This document shows positions 23,347 through 29,788 of a DNA stretch of 38,473 bases, in pieces (within the stretch, counting starts at the first letter, position 1; each line of letters opens with the position of its first letter). Both the position numbers and the translations under genes were made by a program. Where the stretch lies: contig NZ_BSTQ01000034.1 of assembly GCF_030269605.1 (NCBI RefSeq), positions 1 to 38,473 of the forward strand. Reading direction: 5' to 3'. The DNA comes from Lentzea sp. NBRC 105346. Lineage in GTDB: Bacteria > Actinomycetota > Actinomycetes > Mycobacteriales > Pseudonocardiaceae. The notes below the pieces were generated by a model, which saw only the letters and a list, made by a program, of their open reading frames with translations, made no database searches and was not told the DNA's origin.

Positions 23347-24105
23347 TCAAATGGATCTGGGGTCGACGATCAACGGTTCTCGGGTCGCATTCCCCTTGGC
23401 CCTGAGCTTGTTGGCGCGGCCGGTGTTGCAGCCGCGGTGAGCGAGCCTGCAGTTGGCCCGGTCTAGTGCGTCACCGCCGTCGCGCAGCTGCACGAGGTGG
23501 TCGACCGTGCGCGACCACGCGTGATCCGCGTGCAGGTCCTGGTCCACCCAGCCACCACAGATCCAGCAGTGCGTCTCTTCGCTGAACACCTGGGCCTGCA
23601 GGCGACGCCACGGCCGGCCCGACCGCAGCCGCTCGCAGCAGCTCTTGCACCGCGCACTCAAGGCAGGCCGGCCACAGTCCATGCACGGGCGGGCCTCGGC
23701 TACGGGCTGCGCCTGGTAGCGCTGGTACCACTGGCGGATCGCGGCGAACGTGCCCGGTGGCCTGCCGTCGACGCGGGCGCGGTGCAGGCACTCGTCGATG
23801 CCGGGGTCGAGCAGCACTAGGCGGGCGCGGAACCGGCTCACCCAGGACTGCCGCTGTGTGGCGCCGGGCAGGCACCGCACCACGTAGGCGGTGATGCCTC
23901 GGTTCGTCTGTAGCTGGACGAGCTGGGCGCGCATGCGCTGCTCGGCCAGGCGTGTGATGTACGGGGTGTGCATGTGCAGCCGGCTGCTACCAAGCTGCCG
24001 CGCGATCGCGTCCCGATCGATCACCAGGTCGCCCGGCCGCGCGAGCTCCAAGGCCTTGGTGGTCTTGCCCGCGCACGGCGGACCCGCGATGAGGGTCACC
24101 GGCAT
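23347..24105 (-). CDS. P-loop kinase-like / HNH endonuclease fusion
   Basis: 252 aa. Residues 4-17 (L-I-A-G-P-P-C-A-G-K-T-T-K-A) are a Walker A motif, followed by L-V-I-D-R-D-A-I-A-R as in polynucleotide or small-molecule kinases. Residues about 135-160 form a Cys-rich ribbon (C-M-D-C, C-K-S-C-C). Residues about 180-235 are an HNH domain (H-C-W-I-C-G-G, then H-A-D-H-A-W-S, and C-R-L-A-H-R-G-C-N). HNH proteins next to terminase genes often help DNA cutting at cos. Coupling to a kinase-like domain in one chain is unusual. It lies directly before the presumed packaging site. Confidence 0.8.
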   Translation of the reverse strand: MPVTLIAGPPCAGKTTKALELARPGDLVIDRDAIARQLGSSRLHMHTPYITRLAEQRMRAQLVQLQTNRGITAYVVRCLPGATQRQSWVSRFRARLVLLDPGIDECLHRARVDGRPPGTFAAIRQWYQRYQAQPVAEARPCMDCGRPALSARCKSCCERLRSGRPWRRLQAQVFSEETHCWICGGWVDQDLHADHAWSRTVDHLVQLRDGGDALDRANCRLAHRGCNTGRANKLRAKGNATREPLIVDPRSI

Positions 24106-24124
24106 GACGCCCCCTGACGTACGC

Positions 24125-24161
24125 GAGGCCCCCGCACCAATGGGTCTGATGCGAGGGCCTC
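24125..24161 (-). terminator. Hairpin upstream of the kinase/HNH gene
   Basis: A 12-bp stem (24125-24136 with 24150-24161) has a single mismatch and a 13-base loop. It lies between the small gene ending at 24297 and the kinase/HNH start at 24105. It could end or attenuate transcription from the promoter at about 24.57 kb. The remaining bases 24162-24296 hold no gene that I can support; GTGTC/GACAC at about 24225-24241 forms a weak stem. Confidence 0.4.
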
Positions 24162-24296
24162 GGGTCCGGGAGCCAATCCCCGGTCAGGCGGTGAATTTTG
24201 TGGGTGAACGAGGGTCGGCGGCGGTGTCCTGTGCAGACACTTCACCAACGTGAACGACGATACGTTGCGTGCTGATCAACAGGCAAGCAGGGGCCC

Positions 24297-24494
24297 TCAT
24301 CGCGGCGTGGCGGTGGCCTTCAGGTCGACGAGCTGCTTGGCCAGCTTCAGCACCTCGGTCAGTGGCGGCCCGTCGACCGGCACGTGGGCCTCTTCGAGCC
24401 GTTTGGCCTCGGCCAGGTAGTCGCCGAGCACGGCGTGCGCCTGGCCCAGTTGTTGCACTGGCGATGGTGGTGGGGTCGGAATCGTGTAACCCAT
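24297..24494 (-). CDS. Small helical protein of unknown function
   Basis: 65 aa. ATG 24494 is preceded by AGGAG at a spacing of 6, so the longer frame upstream (which would run through a strong palindrome) is not used. The N-terminus is Pro-rich (T-I-P-T-P-P-P-S-P-V), then helices with Q-L-G-Q-A-H-A-V-L-G-D-Y-L-A-E-A and L-T-E-V-L-K-L-A-K-Q-L-V-D-L-K. It is the first gene behind a promoter-like sequence and may be the first late gene. No family recognised. Confidence 0.6.
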   Translation of the reverse strand: MGYTIPTPPPSPVQQLGQAHAVLGDYLAEAKRLEEAHVPVDGPPLTEVLKLAKQLVDLKATATPR

Positions 24495-24515
24495 GCCTGG
24501 CTCCTGAGGTGGGTA

Positions 24516-24548
24516 GGCCCGGCTGGCGCTTCCCTCGCCAGCCGGGCC
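24516..24548. repeat. 13-bp perfect palindrome overlapping a predicted transcription start
   Basis: GGCCCGGCTGGCG (24516-24528) pairs with its complement at 24536-24548 around a 7-base spacer. It could be a terminator for the genes to the right (stop at 24586), but the promoter-like boxes at 24552-24582 place the transcription start inside its right arm, so an operator or a leader hairpin is equally possible. Confidence 0.6.
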
Positions 24549-24551
24549 CGC

Positions 24552-24582
24552 ACTATCGCACACTTGTTCGATTCCATGTCAA
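24552..24582 (-). promoter_or_regulatory. Candidate promoter for the late operon
   Basis: On the minus strand TTGACA (24582-24577) is an exact -35 consensus. GATAGT (24557-24552) is a reasonable -10, with a 19-base spacer. The boxes lie just after the stop of the last early gene and face the small gene at 24297-24494 and the packaging genes. The long spacer suggests a weak or activated promoter. Confidence 0.4.
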
Positions 24583-24585
24583 GGG

Positions 24586-24810
24586 TCACGGCCACCACTG
24601 GATGTGGACCATGGTGTCGGCCCTGCGCCGGAGGTCGGGGTTGTCGAACTCAGGTGTGCGTCCGATGCCGCCGGTCACCGCGGTCTTGATCTCCGCACTG
24701 AACGGCGGTGTGGCCTCGACCTCATCCGCGAGCTGACGTAGCTGGCGCGCGAACTCCTGCGCCTCAGCGCGGCTCGTCGGCTCGTACGGGTTCAGCTTGC
24801 GGATCTCCAT
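24586..24810 (-). CDS. Small protein of unknown function, last early gene
   Basis: 74 aa. The sequence begins M-E-I-R-K-L-N-P-Y-E-P and has a helix with R-A-E-A-Q-E-F-A-R-Q-L-R-Q-L-A-D-E-V. The second half is polar (T-P-E-F-D-N-P-D-L-R-R-R-A-D) and ends M-V-H-I-Q-W-W-P. It starts 2 bases after the preceding stop. No known family. The helix could be a dimerisation element. Confidence 0.6.
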   Translation of the reverse strand: MEIRKLNPYEPTSRAEAQEFARQLRQLADEVEATPPFSAEIKTAVTGGIGRTPEFDNPDLRRRADTMVHIQWWP

Positions 24811-24812
24811 GT

Positions 24813-24998
24813 TCAGCTCCCTGCGGTGACTTTGACGATGTGCCCGCCGTCGGCGTTGAACGAGGCCTTGACCCGCACGCGCGGGGTGGCGTCGCCGCCG
24901 AACGTGGCGCGCAGCTCGGTGAGCGCTTCGACTAGCTCGTCGATGGTGGCGGGCGAGTCGAACTCGATCCGGTGCGCGGTGGCGGCTTTACGGGGCAT
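24813..24998 (-). CDS. Small protein of unknown function
   Basis: 61 aa. Basic N-terminus (M-P-R-K-A-A-T-A-H-R), then T-I-D-E-L-V-E-A-L-T-E-L-R-A-T-F-G-G and a beta strand V-R-V-K-A-S-F-N-A-D-G-G-H-I-V-K-V. The helix-strand-strand layout resembles small phage proteins of unknown role. Overlaps the upstream HTH gene by 11 bases; AAGGA precedes the ATG. Confidence 0.6.
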   Translation of the reverse strand: MPRKAATAHRIEFDSPATIDELVEALTELRATFGGDATPRVRVKASFNADGGHIVKVTAGS

Positions 24999-25188
24999 GT
25001 TCGGGATCCTTCCGGATGTGCTTGCTGTAGGTGGCTTGTGCTTCGTTGAGGTCCCACTGTCGGGTGCGTCGGGTGCCGTACCGGGTCCAGCGGTAGCGGG
25101 ATGCCCAGGACCGCACGGTGCCGGGTGCGACGCCGAAGTGGGCGGCGATCGCCGCGGTGTCGGCGAGCCGTTTGCGTGGCTTGATCAT
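24988..25188 (-). CDS. Small HTH DNA-binding protein
   Basis: 66 aa. Residues 8-45 contain D-T-A-A-I-A-A-H-F-G-V-A-P-G-T-V-R-S-W-A-S-R, a helix-turn-helix of the kind used by small phage regulators and excisionases (sequence A-A-H-F-G-V then T-V-R-S-W). The C-terminus carries W-D-L-N-E-A-Q-A-T-Y and is basic. ATG in an ATGA overlap with the previous gene. It could regulate the switch to late genes, whose candidate promoter lies about 0.4 kb downstream. Confidence 0.7.
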   Translation of the reverse strand: MIKPRKRLADTAAIAAHFGVAPGTVRSWASRYRWTRYGTRRTRQWDLNEAQATYSKHIRKDPEHAP

Positions 25189-25874
25189 CGGCGGCGCTCC
25201 CTGCCGTCGGCCTCGGCGATCCAGTCGCTGAGGTCGATCCATCGGTCGCGGGCCCAGCGGGTGGTGCAGCGCGGGCAGGTGACGTGGTCGGCGTCTGGGC
25301 GGACCAGGAGCAGGTAGCCGCAGCGCAATCCGTCGAGGGGGACGGGGCAGCGGCCGAGCTTGGCTTTGCCGCGGTTCTCGTGGGCTACCTCGCGCAGGCT
25401 GTTCGCGGTGTTGGTCATGTCCCACACGCAGAGGCCGGCGAAGTCCTGTTTGCACACCCAGTGCCACATGCGGCCGAGGACCATGATCGAGGGCCACTTG
25501 CCTGGTGGTGGAGCTGGGTAGTACAGGCCGGTGAGCTCGCACACGCGCTCGGACCAGAAGAACACGACGTCGGCGAACGCGTCGGGGTCGCCGCGGCGTT
25601 CGGCGATCGAGCGCCAGTCGGTGAGCGCGAGGACGAGATCGTTCGCGGGGCTCGCGCTCTTGTAGCTCGAGGAACCGCGGGCGACATCGCTGCCGCGTTT
25701 CGGCAGCAGCGCGTCGGGGTCGTTCCAGATGGTGAACGCGATCCGTTCGATGTCGTCGAGCGCCTGGCGACCCTCGCGCATGCAGGGTTCGCACACGCGG
25801 AAGCCAGGTAGCGCTCGGCGGCCGCCGTGCGGGTGGACGGCACACGGCTGGGTCGCGTCCGGACGGTTGGTCAA
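25185..25874 (-). CDS. Zinc-ribbon protein of unknown function
   Basis: 229 aa, TTG start in a TTGA overlap. The N-terminus has C-A-V-H (about residue 10) and C-E-P-C (about 28), the C-terminus C-P-V-P-L-D-G-L-R-C-G near 180 and C-P-R-C near 203; each end may bind zinc. In between is a helical core with W-N-D-P-D-A-L-L-P and V-V-F-F-W-S-E-R-V-C-E-L-T-G-L-Y-Y. Proteins with this N- and C-terminal Cys layout occur as hypothetical proteins in actinobacterial prophages. Nucleic-acid binding is plausible, not shown. Confidence 0.7.
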   Translation of the reverse strand: MTNRPDATQPCAVHPHGGRRALPGFRVCEPCMREGRQALDDIERIAFTIWNDPDALLPKRGSDVARGSSSYKSASPANDLVLALTDWRSIAERRGDPDAFADVVFFWSERVCELTGLYYPAPPPGKWPSIMVLGRMWHWVCKQDFAGLCVWDMTNTANSLREVAHENRGKAKLGRCPVPLDGLRCGYLLLVRPDADHVTCPRCTTRWARDRWIDLSDWIAEADGRERRR

Positions 25875-26143
25875 CCCGTCACCTCCGGCGGGTGCGCCTC
25901 GCGGCGGGCGAGCTCGGCGCGCAAAGCGGCGAGCGGGACGCGGTCGAGGCCCAACCACTTGACCTCGTCCGCGTTGACGGTGACGTCGACCTCGGTGACG
26001 AACACCTCCAGCTCGGCCACCGGGACGTGGCCGACCGCCATCCTCAGCACGGCGGCCCTGGCTGGCAGCGGCTTGCCGCTGTCGGCGTCAGTGACGAGCC
26101 CGTCGACGTGCTCTTTGTTGGCGACGATGCGGATGCGGTTCAC
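25871..26143 (-). CDS. Small protein of unknown function
   Basis: 90 aa, GTG start in a GTGA overlap. A beta-rich first two thirds (I-R-I-V-A-N-K-E-H-V-D-G-L-V, then V-A-E-L-E-V-F-V-T-E-V-D-V-T-V-N) is followed by a helix L-A-A-L-R-A-E-L-A-R-R-E. No family recognised. The next gene is coupled by TTGA. Confidence 0.6.
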   Translation of the reverse strand: MNRIRIVANKEHVDGLVTDADSGKPLPARAAVLRMAVGHVPVAELEVFVTEVDVTVNADEVKWLGLDRVPLAALRAELARREAHPPEVTG

Positions 26144-26412
26144 GGTCCGGAGCTCCTTGGTTCACTGGCGAGCAGCTGTTGCAGGGCGATCCACGTGTCG
26201 GTGCTGTGCGCGGCCGCGGCGCCGAGTGCGGCGCGCACGATCAGGCGGGCGACCTCGTCGGCGGTGATCTCCATGGGCGCGGTCGCCGAGCCGGAGCACT
26301 GTTCGCCGTCCGCGTTGATGATTCCCACGTGGACGTAGACGGTGCCGTCTTCGCCGTCGCCGTCGTGATCGACCTCGGTGACGATCGGGATCTCGTCGAC
26401 GTCCATGGTCAT
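26140..26412 (-). CDS. Small acidic protein of unknown function
   Basis: 90 aa, ATG in an ATGA overlap. The N-terminal half is very acidic (D-V-D-E-I-P-I-V-T-E-V-D-H-D-G-D-G-E-D-G) and the C-terminal half helical (A-D-E-V-A-R-L-I-V-R-A-A-L-G-A-A). Acidic small phage proteins can mimic DNA or bind host proteins, but nothing here proves it. A single Cys (G-E-Q-C-S-G). Confidence 0.6.
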   Translation of the reverse strand: MTMDVDEIPIVTEVDHDGDGEDGTVYVHVGIINADGEQCSGSATAPMEITADEVARLIVRAALGAAAAHSTDTWIALQQLLASEPRSSGP

Positions 26413-26753
26413 CGCGACCACCGCCCAGTCATCCACCGCATGATCCGGGCGAACAGCGGCGCGGCCGCCACGGCAACCTGTTGCGCGAACGGCTGAGCAT
26501 CGGTGTCCCGGCAGTCGCCGGCGCTGCTGGCCGCGGGTGCGTCGACGCGGTGTCCCAGCTCGTGCATGCGGTCGGCCAGGAGGCGGCCGACGTGTCCGGC
26601 GGGGACTCCTGGGGTCTGGATGAGCGCCTTGATCGTCTGGTGCTCGTCGCGGTGTTCGGCGCTGCAGTACTTGCCCAGCGTGTGGGCCCACGACAGCGTG
26701 AGCACCGTGCAGCTGGGCAGGTCGCAGCGCTCATAGGTGACGGGCTTGGTCAT
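26409..26753 (-). CDS. Small zinc-finger-like protein
   Basis: 114 aa, ATG in an ATGA overlap. C-D-L-P-S-C near residue 10 and Y-C-S-A-E-H near 29 form a treble-clef-like C-x4-C...C-x3-H site. A helical segment (H-V-G-R-L-L-A-D-R-M-H-E-L-G-H-R-V) and a hydrophobic C-terminus (A-P-L-F-A-R-I-M-R-W-M) follow. It resembles the next gene upstream, which has a related C-x4-C...C-x3-C finger, so the two may be distant paralogues. Confidence 0.65.
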   Translation of the reverse strand: MTKPVTYERCDLPSCTVLTLSWAHTLGKYCSAEHRDEHQTIKALIQTPGVPAGHVGRLLADRMHELGHRVDAPAASSAGDCRDTDAQPFAQQVAVAAAPLFARIMRWMTGRWSR

Positions 26754-27097
26754 CGGCGGTTCTTCCTCGTGCGGCGGCGGGTGCGGTTGCGGTAGGCGTG
26801 ACCGTCGATGCACAGCGGTAGCGGACCGCTACGGCGCTTGGGCCGCAACCGAATCAGGAGAAGTAGAGGGCCGATGTGCTCGGCGGTGTGCCTGAACGCT
26901 TCGGCCATGGCCGCGAAGGCTGGCGTCAGTACGCGGAAGGCCTCTTGCAAGCTGCGCGACATCATGGCGGCGAGCCACGTGATGTTGCACGGTGCGGTGC
27001 AGACGCGCGGGATCTCGCTGGGGCGCAACAGGTTGTGGCATCCCGGTATGGCGCATCTGGTGTGCACCTGCACGGCCGGATCGGTGACGGTGGTCAT
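26750..27097 (-). CDS. Small zinc-finger-like basic protein
   Basis: 115 aa. R-C-A-I-P-G-C-H near residue 13 and V-C-T-A-P-C-N near 29 form a C-x4-C...C-x3-C site, followed by a long helix (L-Q-E-A-F-R-V-L-T-P-A-F-A-A-M-A-E-A-F) and a strongly basic tail ending in R-R-R-T-R-K-N-R-R. The tail suggests nucleic-acid binding. GAGGAG lies 12 bases before the chosen ATG. A coupled ATGA leads to the paralogue-like gene at 26409. Confidence 0.6.
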   Translation of the reverse strand: MTTVTDPAVQVHTRCAIPGCHNLLRPSEIPRVCTAPCNITWLAAMMSRSLQEAFRVLTPAFAAMAEAFRHTAEHIGPLLLLIRLRPKRRSGPLPLCIDGHAYRNRTRRRTRKNRR

Positions 27098-27125
27098 GGC
27101 GGTGACGTGTCTCCTCGAGGTGGGG

Positions 27126-27713
27126 CTACTTCTTGAAGCGGGACCAGAGGTGGCCGTAGCGGCAGGTCTCGCGGTGTGGCTGGTGCAGTTGCTGGCCGTG
27201 GTGGCGGGCGCCGACGGCCTGGCGCTCGTTGAGGTAGACCGCTTGAAGGAAGCCCTTGCCGTCGATGGAGAGCAGGACGACCTGCTTGATCGCGGTGGGG
27301 TCGGGGTCGGCGTCGACGGGCAGCTTGTCGCCCTTGGCGTTGAAGGCCCAGACGATCGAGCGGCCGCAGTGGTCGCACGCCACGCGGTGCGGGGCGAGGT
27401 CGCTGCGGAGCTTGTCCGCGGCGACGAGGTGGCGCCGGCCGCCCGCGTCGGGTTCGGGCGGCAGGGCCGGGCGGGCGTTGTCCGGGTTGGCCTGGTCCGC
27501 CAGCTTGATCCGGGCGTGGTGGGCGCTGCCGCTGAAGGGCTGGCGTTCGGCGCCGGGGTTGAGCGGTGGGGGGCCGAGGCAGTCGGCGCCGACAGGCTGG
27601 CCGCAGCCCTTGGGTGGTGCTGGGCAGGCAACGGTGCGGGCGTGTGCGCGTTCCTCGAGGAGGCTCCAGCGGAACACCTCCTGGGGGCCTGCGTTGTCGC
27701 GCTTGGATCTCAC
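27126..27713 (-). CDS. Cys-rich protein of unknown function
   Basis: 195 aa, GTG start in a GTGA overlap. Three Cys/His regions are visible: A-C-P-A-P-P-K-G-C-G with A-D-C near residues 30-45; V-A-C-D-H-C-G-R-S-I-V-W-A near 112; and H-R-E-T-C-R-Y-G-H-L-W near 182. The middle region resembles small proteins with a C-x-x-C-G followed by W and D-P-D. It ends a run of coupled genes; a 28-base gap and GAGGAG follow before the next. Confidence 0.6.
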   Translation of the reverse strand: MRSKRDNAGPQEVFRWSLLEERAHARTVACPAPPKGCGQPVGADCLGPPPLNPGAERQPFSGSAHHARIKLADQANPDNARPALPPEPDAGGRRHLVAADKLRSDLAPHRVACDHCGRSIVWAFNAKGDKLPVDADPDPTAIKQVVLLSIDGKGFLQAVYLNERQAVGARHHGQQLHQPHRETCRYGHLWSRFKK

Positions 27714-28816
27714 GGTGATCTCCTCTCCTCGGGGTCGGGCGGGTTGCTGGTGGCGGTCTTGCGGTAGGTGGGTGGGCTGGCTGCGGTGCGGGGTGTGGTG
27801 GCGGGTCCGACTTGGGTGCGTCTGCCTCGGGGGCCTACGTCGCCGCCGGTCTGGGTGGGGTGTGGACCGGGTGATGTGCGGCTGCCCGACCCATCCCCAC
27901 CCCTCTCCAGAGGCAGGCCGTCGGTGGTGGCATCCGGTGATGCTCTGGTGGTGTGTTGTGCCTGGTCGGTCTGGTTTTCCACAGACCTGTCCCTGGGATG
28001 TGGATCAACGGTTTGATCAAGTTCGGATCGGTGATCGGATCCGGATCCGATCGGTGATCGATCGGCGATCGGATCGGGCGATTCGGAGGCGATCTGGTCG
28101 GCGATCTCGATCTCTGGGGGCCAGGGGGTGACGCGCTGGATGGACAGCGGATCGGTGCCCTTGGGCCAGCCATCGGCCGGGACGGTGCCGGGCACGGGCG
28201 GGCCGTGCAGGGTGAGGCCGGCCGCCTCGGGGGTGCGGGCATCCTTCTTGCGGGCGTTGCAGGAGGTGCAGGCGACGACAAGGTTGTCGGCGCCGCGCGC
28301 GACGGTGGGGTCGACGTGGTCGATGCACAGCGCGTTGGCGGACTTCTTGTCGGCCCACGGGACGACGATCAGGCAGTAGCGGCAGGCGTTGCCGTCGCGC
28401 ATCTTGACCAGGTGGATCAAGTCCTTGTCGCCGAGCTCGCGGCGCTTGGCGCGGTGCACGGTGTTCTCGGCCTTGGACGGGTTGTGGTCGAGCCAGTCGT
28501 GGATCCAGTAGCCGCCCATCTCCGGTGTCCACCTGAGACCAGTGAGGCAGTCGCACAGCTCGTCTGGCGGGGTGTCGGGGTTGTACTGGTGCAGCAGCGG
28601 GGCGCGGCCGTTGGCCTTGATCGTGGTGACCGCGACGAGCTCGGCGGGCCGGAACTCGTTGTCCACCACCCACTGCGGCAGCCAGCCATTGGTGCGTTGC
28701 TGTGCGGCGTACAGCCAGCAGAACGTCACGCCGGTCATGGCGCCGCGGCTGGCGGCCGCGACCGCGCGCAGCTTCGGGTTGCCGTAGGCCTTGTCGTCGC
28801 CTTTGAACCACGGCAT
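27710..28816 (-). CDS. Replisome-organiser-like N-terminus with HNH domain
   Basis: 368 aa. The N-terminus (M-P-W-F-K-G-D-D-K-A-Y-G-N-P-K-L) matches the start of actinophage proteins with a replisome-organiser-like winged helix. At about 140-195 there is a full HNH domain: G-N-A-C-R-Y-C, then C-I-D-H-V-D-P and G-A-D-N-L-V-V-A-C-T-S-C-N-A-R-K. The last 150 residues are disordered and rich in Pro, Thr, Ser and Asp. The 3' part has an unusual run of GATC/GGATC-rich DNA (about 28020-28090). It is the only gene here with an evident replication link, but it could equally be a homing or defence nuclease. Confidence 0.75.
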   Translation of the reverse strand: MPWFKGDDKAYGNPKLRAVAAASRGAMTGVTFCWLYAAQQRTNGWLPQWVVDNEFRPAELVAVTTIKANGRAPLLHQYNPDTPPDELCDCLTGLRWTPEMGGYWIHDWLDHNPSKAENTVHRAKRRELGDKDLIHLVKMRDGNACRYCLIVVPWADKKSANALCIDHVDPTVARGADNLVVACTSCNARKKDARTPEAAGLTLHGPPVPGTVPADGWPKGTDPLSIQRVTPWPPEIEIADQIASESPDPIADRSPIGSGSDHRSELDQTVDPHPRDRSVENQTDQAQHTTRASPDATTDGLPLERGGDGSGSRTSPGPHPTQTGGDVGPRGRRTQVGPATTPRTAASPPTYRKTATSNPPDPEERRSP

Positions 28817-28863
28817 CAGGTCACCGGCCCTTCGGTGGTGCGGTCAGGGTCGGTGTGGGTCAC
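28816..28863 (-). CDS. Possible 15-codon linker ORF
   Basis: A 15-codon frame starts with GTG inside the stop of the HTH gene upstream (GTGA) and stops at TGATG with the next ATG. It could act as a coupling device that feeds ribosomes to the 368-aa gene, or be chance. The peptide is polar (T-H-T-D-P-D-R-T-T-E-G-P-V-T). Confidence 0.25.
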   Translation of the reverse strand: MTHTDPDRTTEGPVT

Positions 28864-29093
28864 CCGGTGGTCCTCGCTTTCTGGCGTGTGGCACGGGAAC
28901 GCAGGCGCGTCACGCGGCGCTCGGGGATGTGCAGCTGCTGGGCGATCTCGGCGGCGCTCCAGCCGCGCCTGCTGAGCCGTTCGACGACGTGCTGCAGCTG
29001 ATCGAGGCCGAGCTCGGCGACCTCGGCCTTGGTCGCTCGGCCGGCGGCCGCGCGCTCGACGAGCACCCAGTCCGCCTCCCGGCGCGCGGTCAC
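28860..29093 (-). CDS. Small HTH protein
   Basis: 77 aa, GTG start in a GTGA overlap. R-R-G-W-S-A-A-E-I-A-Q-Q-L-H-I-P-E-R-R-V-T-R-L-R (about residues 42-65; listed residue by residue) forms a sigma-70-region-4-like or LuxR-like helix-turn-helix. The N-terminal 40 residues are helical and acidic. It and the preceding HTH protein are coupled and probably act together as early regulators. Confidence 0.7.
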   Translation of the reverse strand: MTARREADWVLVERAAAGRATKAEVAELGLDQLQHVVERLSRRGWSAAEIAQQLHIPERRVTRLRSRATRQKARTTG

Positions 29094-29308
29094 CGGTGGA
29101 CCTCGGTGGCGAGGAACGCCGCGACCGCGGACGGAGTGACGCCGAGCTGTGCGCCGATCGCGACGGGCTCGGCGCGCAGCTGCCGCATCCGGCGGGCGAC
29201 GGCCTTGCGCTCGGCGATGGTGAGCGGTCGGTGGACCTGGCGGCCGGACACGACGTGGCGCACGATGCGGTCGTCGACGAGCTGGTTGGTATGCAACGGT
29301 GCCGCCAT
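29090..29308 (-). CDS. Small HTH protein
   Basis: 72 aa. ATG with AAAGGA 8 bases upstream. The C-terminal half has I-A-E-R-K-A-V-A-R-R-M-R-Q-L-R and A-I-G-A-Q-L-G-V-T-P-S-A-V-A-A-F-L-A, a clear HTH. It begins a new unit after the hairpin at 29351-29387. The N-terminal half is polar (L-H-T-N-Q-L-V-D-D-R-I-V-R-H-V-V). Confidence 0.7.
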   Translation of the reverse strand: MAAPLHTNQLVDDRIVRHVVSGRQVHRPLTIAERKAVARRMRQLRAEPVAIGAQLGVTPSAVAAFLATEVHR

Positions 29309-29350
29309 GTCGTGTCCTTTCTGGACGGTCTGGGGTGGATGTGCGGGAGC

Positions 29351-29387
29351 GGCGGACGGTGCCTCAGGGAAGTAGGCACCGGCCGCC
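29351..29387 (-). terminator. Hairpin after the RHIM-like protein gene
   Basis: An 8-bp stem (29357-29364 with 29374-29381) is extended by 5 more pairs (29351-29355 with 29383-29387) across one mismatch. It lies 17 bases past the stop of the gene at 29404. It probably ends the first early transcript or lowers expression of downstream genes. Confidence 0.55.
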
Positions 29388-29403
29388 GCAGGTCGAGCTG
29401 GGC

Positions 29404-29775
29404 TTACCGAATGTGGACGGTGCCGCCGATCCGGCCGGCCTGGACGACGGTGCCGTGCACGGTGCCGTCGATGTGGTTGCCGGGTTTCTTGGTGAGCTGC
29501 TTGGCGTCGCGGTCGAGGCAAGCGTTGGCGGGCAACGGGTCACCCGCGTGGTGCTCGACCGCGGTCTTGAGGTTGCCGTCGACGGCGACGAGTCCGCCCA
29601 CGGGCCAGGTGGCTGGGCGCGGGTCCTGGCCGATCGGGGCGGCGACGTTGCGTAGGTCGTAGTCGGCGAGGATCTCGCCGCACCAGGCGCATCGCTGTCG
29701 CAGCAGCGTGCCGATCTCGACGTCGAGTCCGGCGATGTGCACGACGCCGGCGTGGCGCGGGAACGTTGCGGTCAA
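29404..29775 (-). CDS. Small Cys/His protein with C-terminal RHIM-like amyloid motif
   Basis: 123 aa, TTG start with AGGAG about 9 bases upstream. Residues about 27-33 (R-C-A-W-C-G-E) and a Cys near 85 (A-N-A-C-L-D), with His-His near 75, could bind zinc. The last 24 residues contain G-T-V-H-G-T-V-V-Q-A-G-R-I-G-G-T-V. This Gly/Val pattern around V-V-Q-A-G resembles the RHIM-like bacterial amyloid signalling motifs known from actinobacterial NLR-associated proteins. A phage protein bearing such a motif could be a decoy for host amyloid signalling or the adaptor of a prophage defence. Function otherwise unknown; a terminator follows. Confidence 0.6.
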   Translation of the reverse strand: MTATFPRHAGVVHIAGLDVEIGTLLRQRCAWCGEILADYDLRNVAAPIGQDPRPATWPVGGLVAVDGNLKTAVEHHAGDPLPANACLDRDAKQLTKKPGNHIDGTVHGTVVQAGRIGGTVHIR

Positions 29776-29788
29776 AGGGATCTACTCC

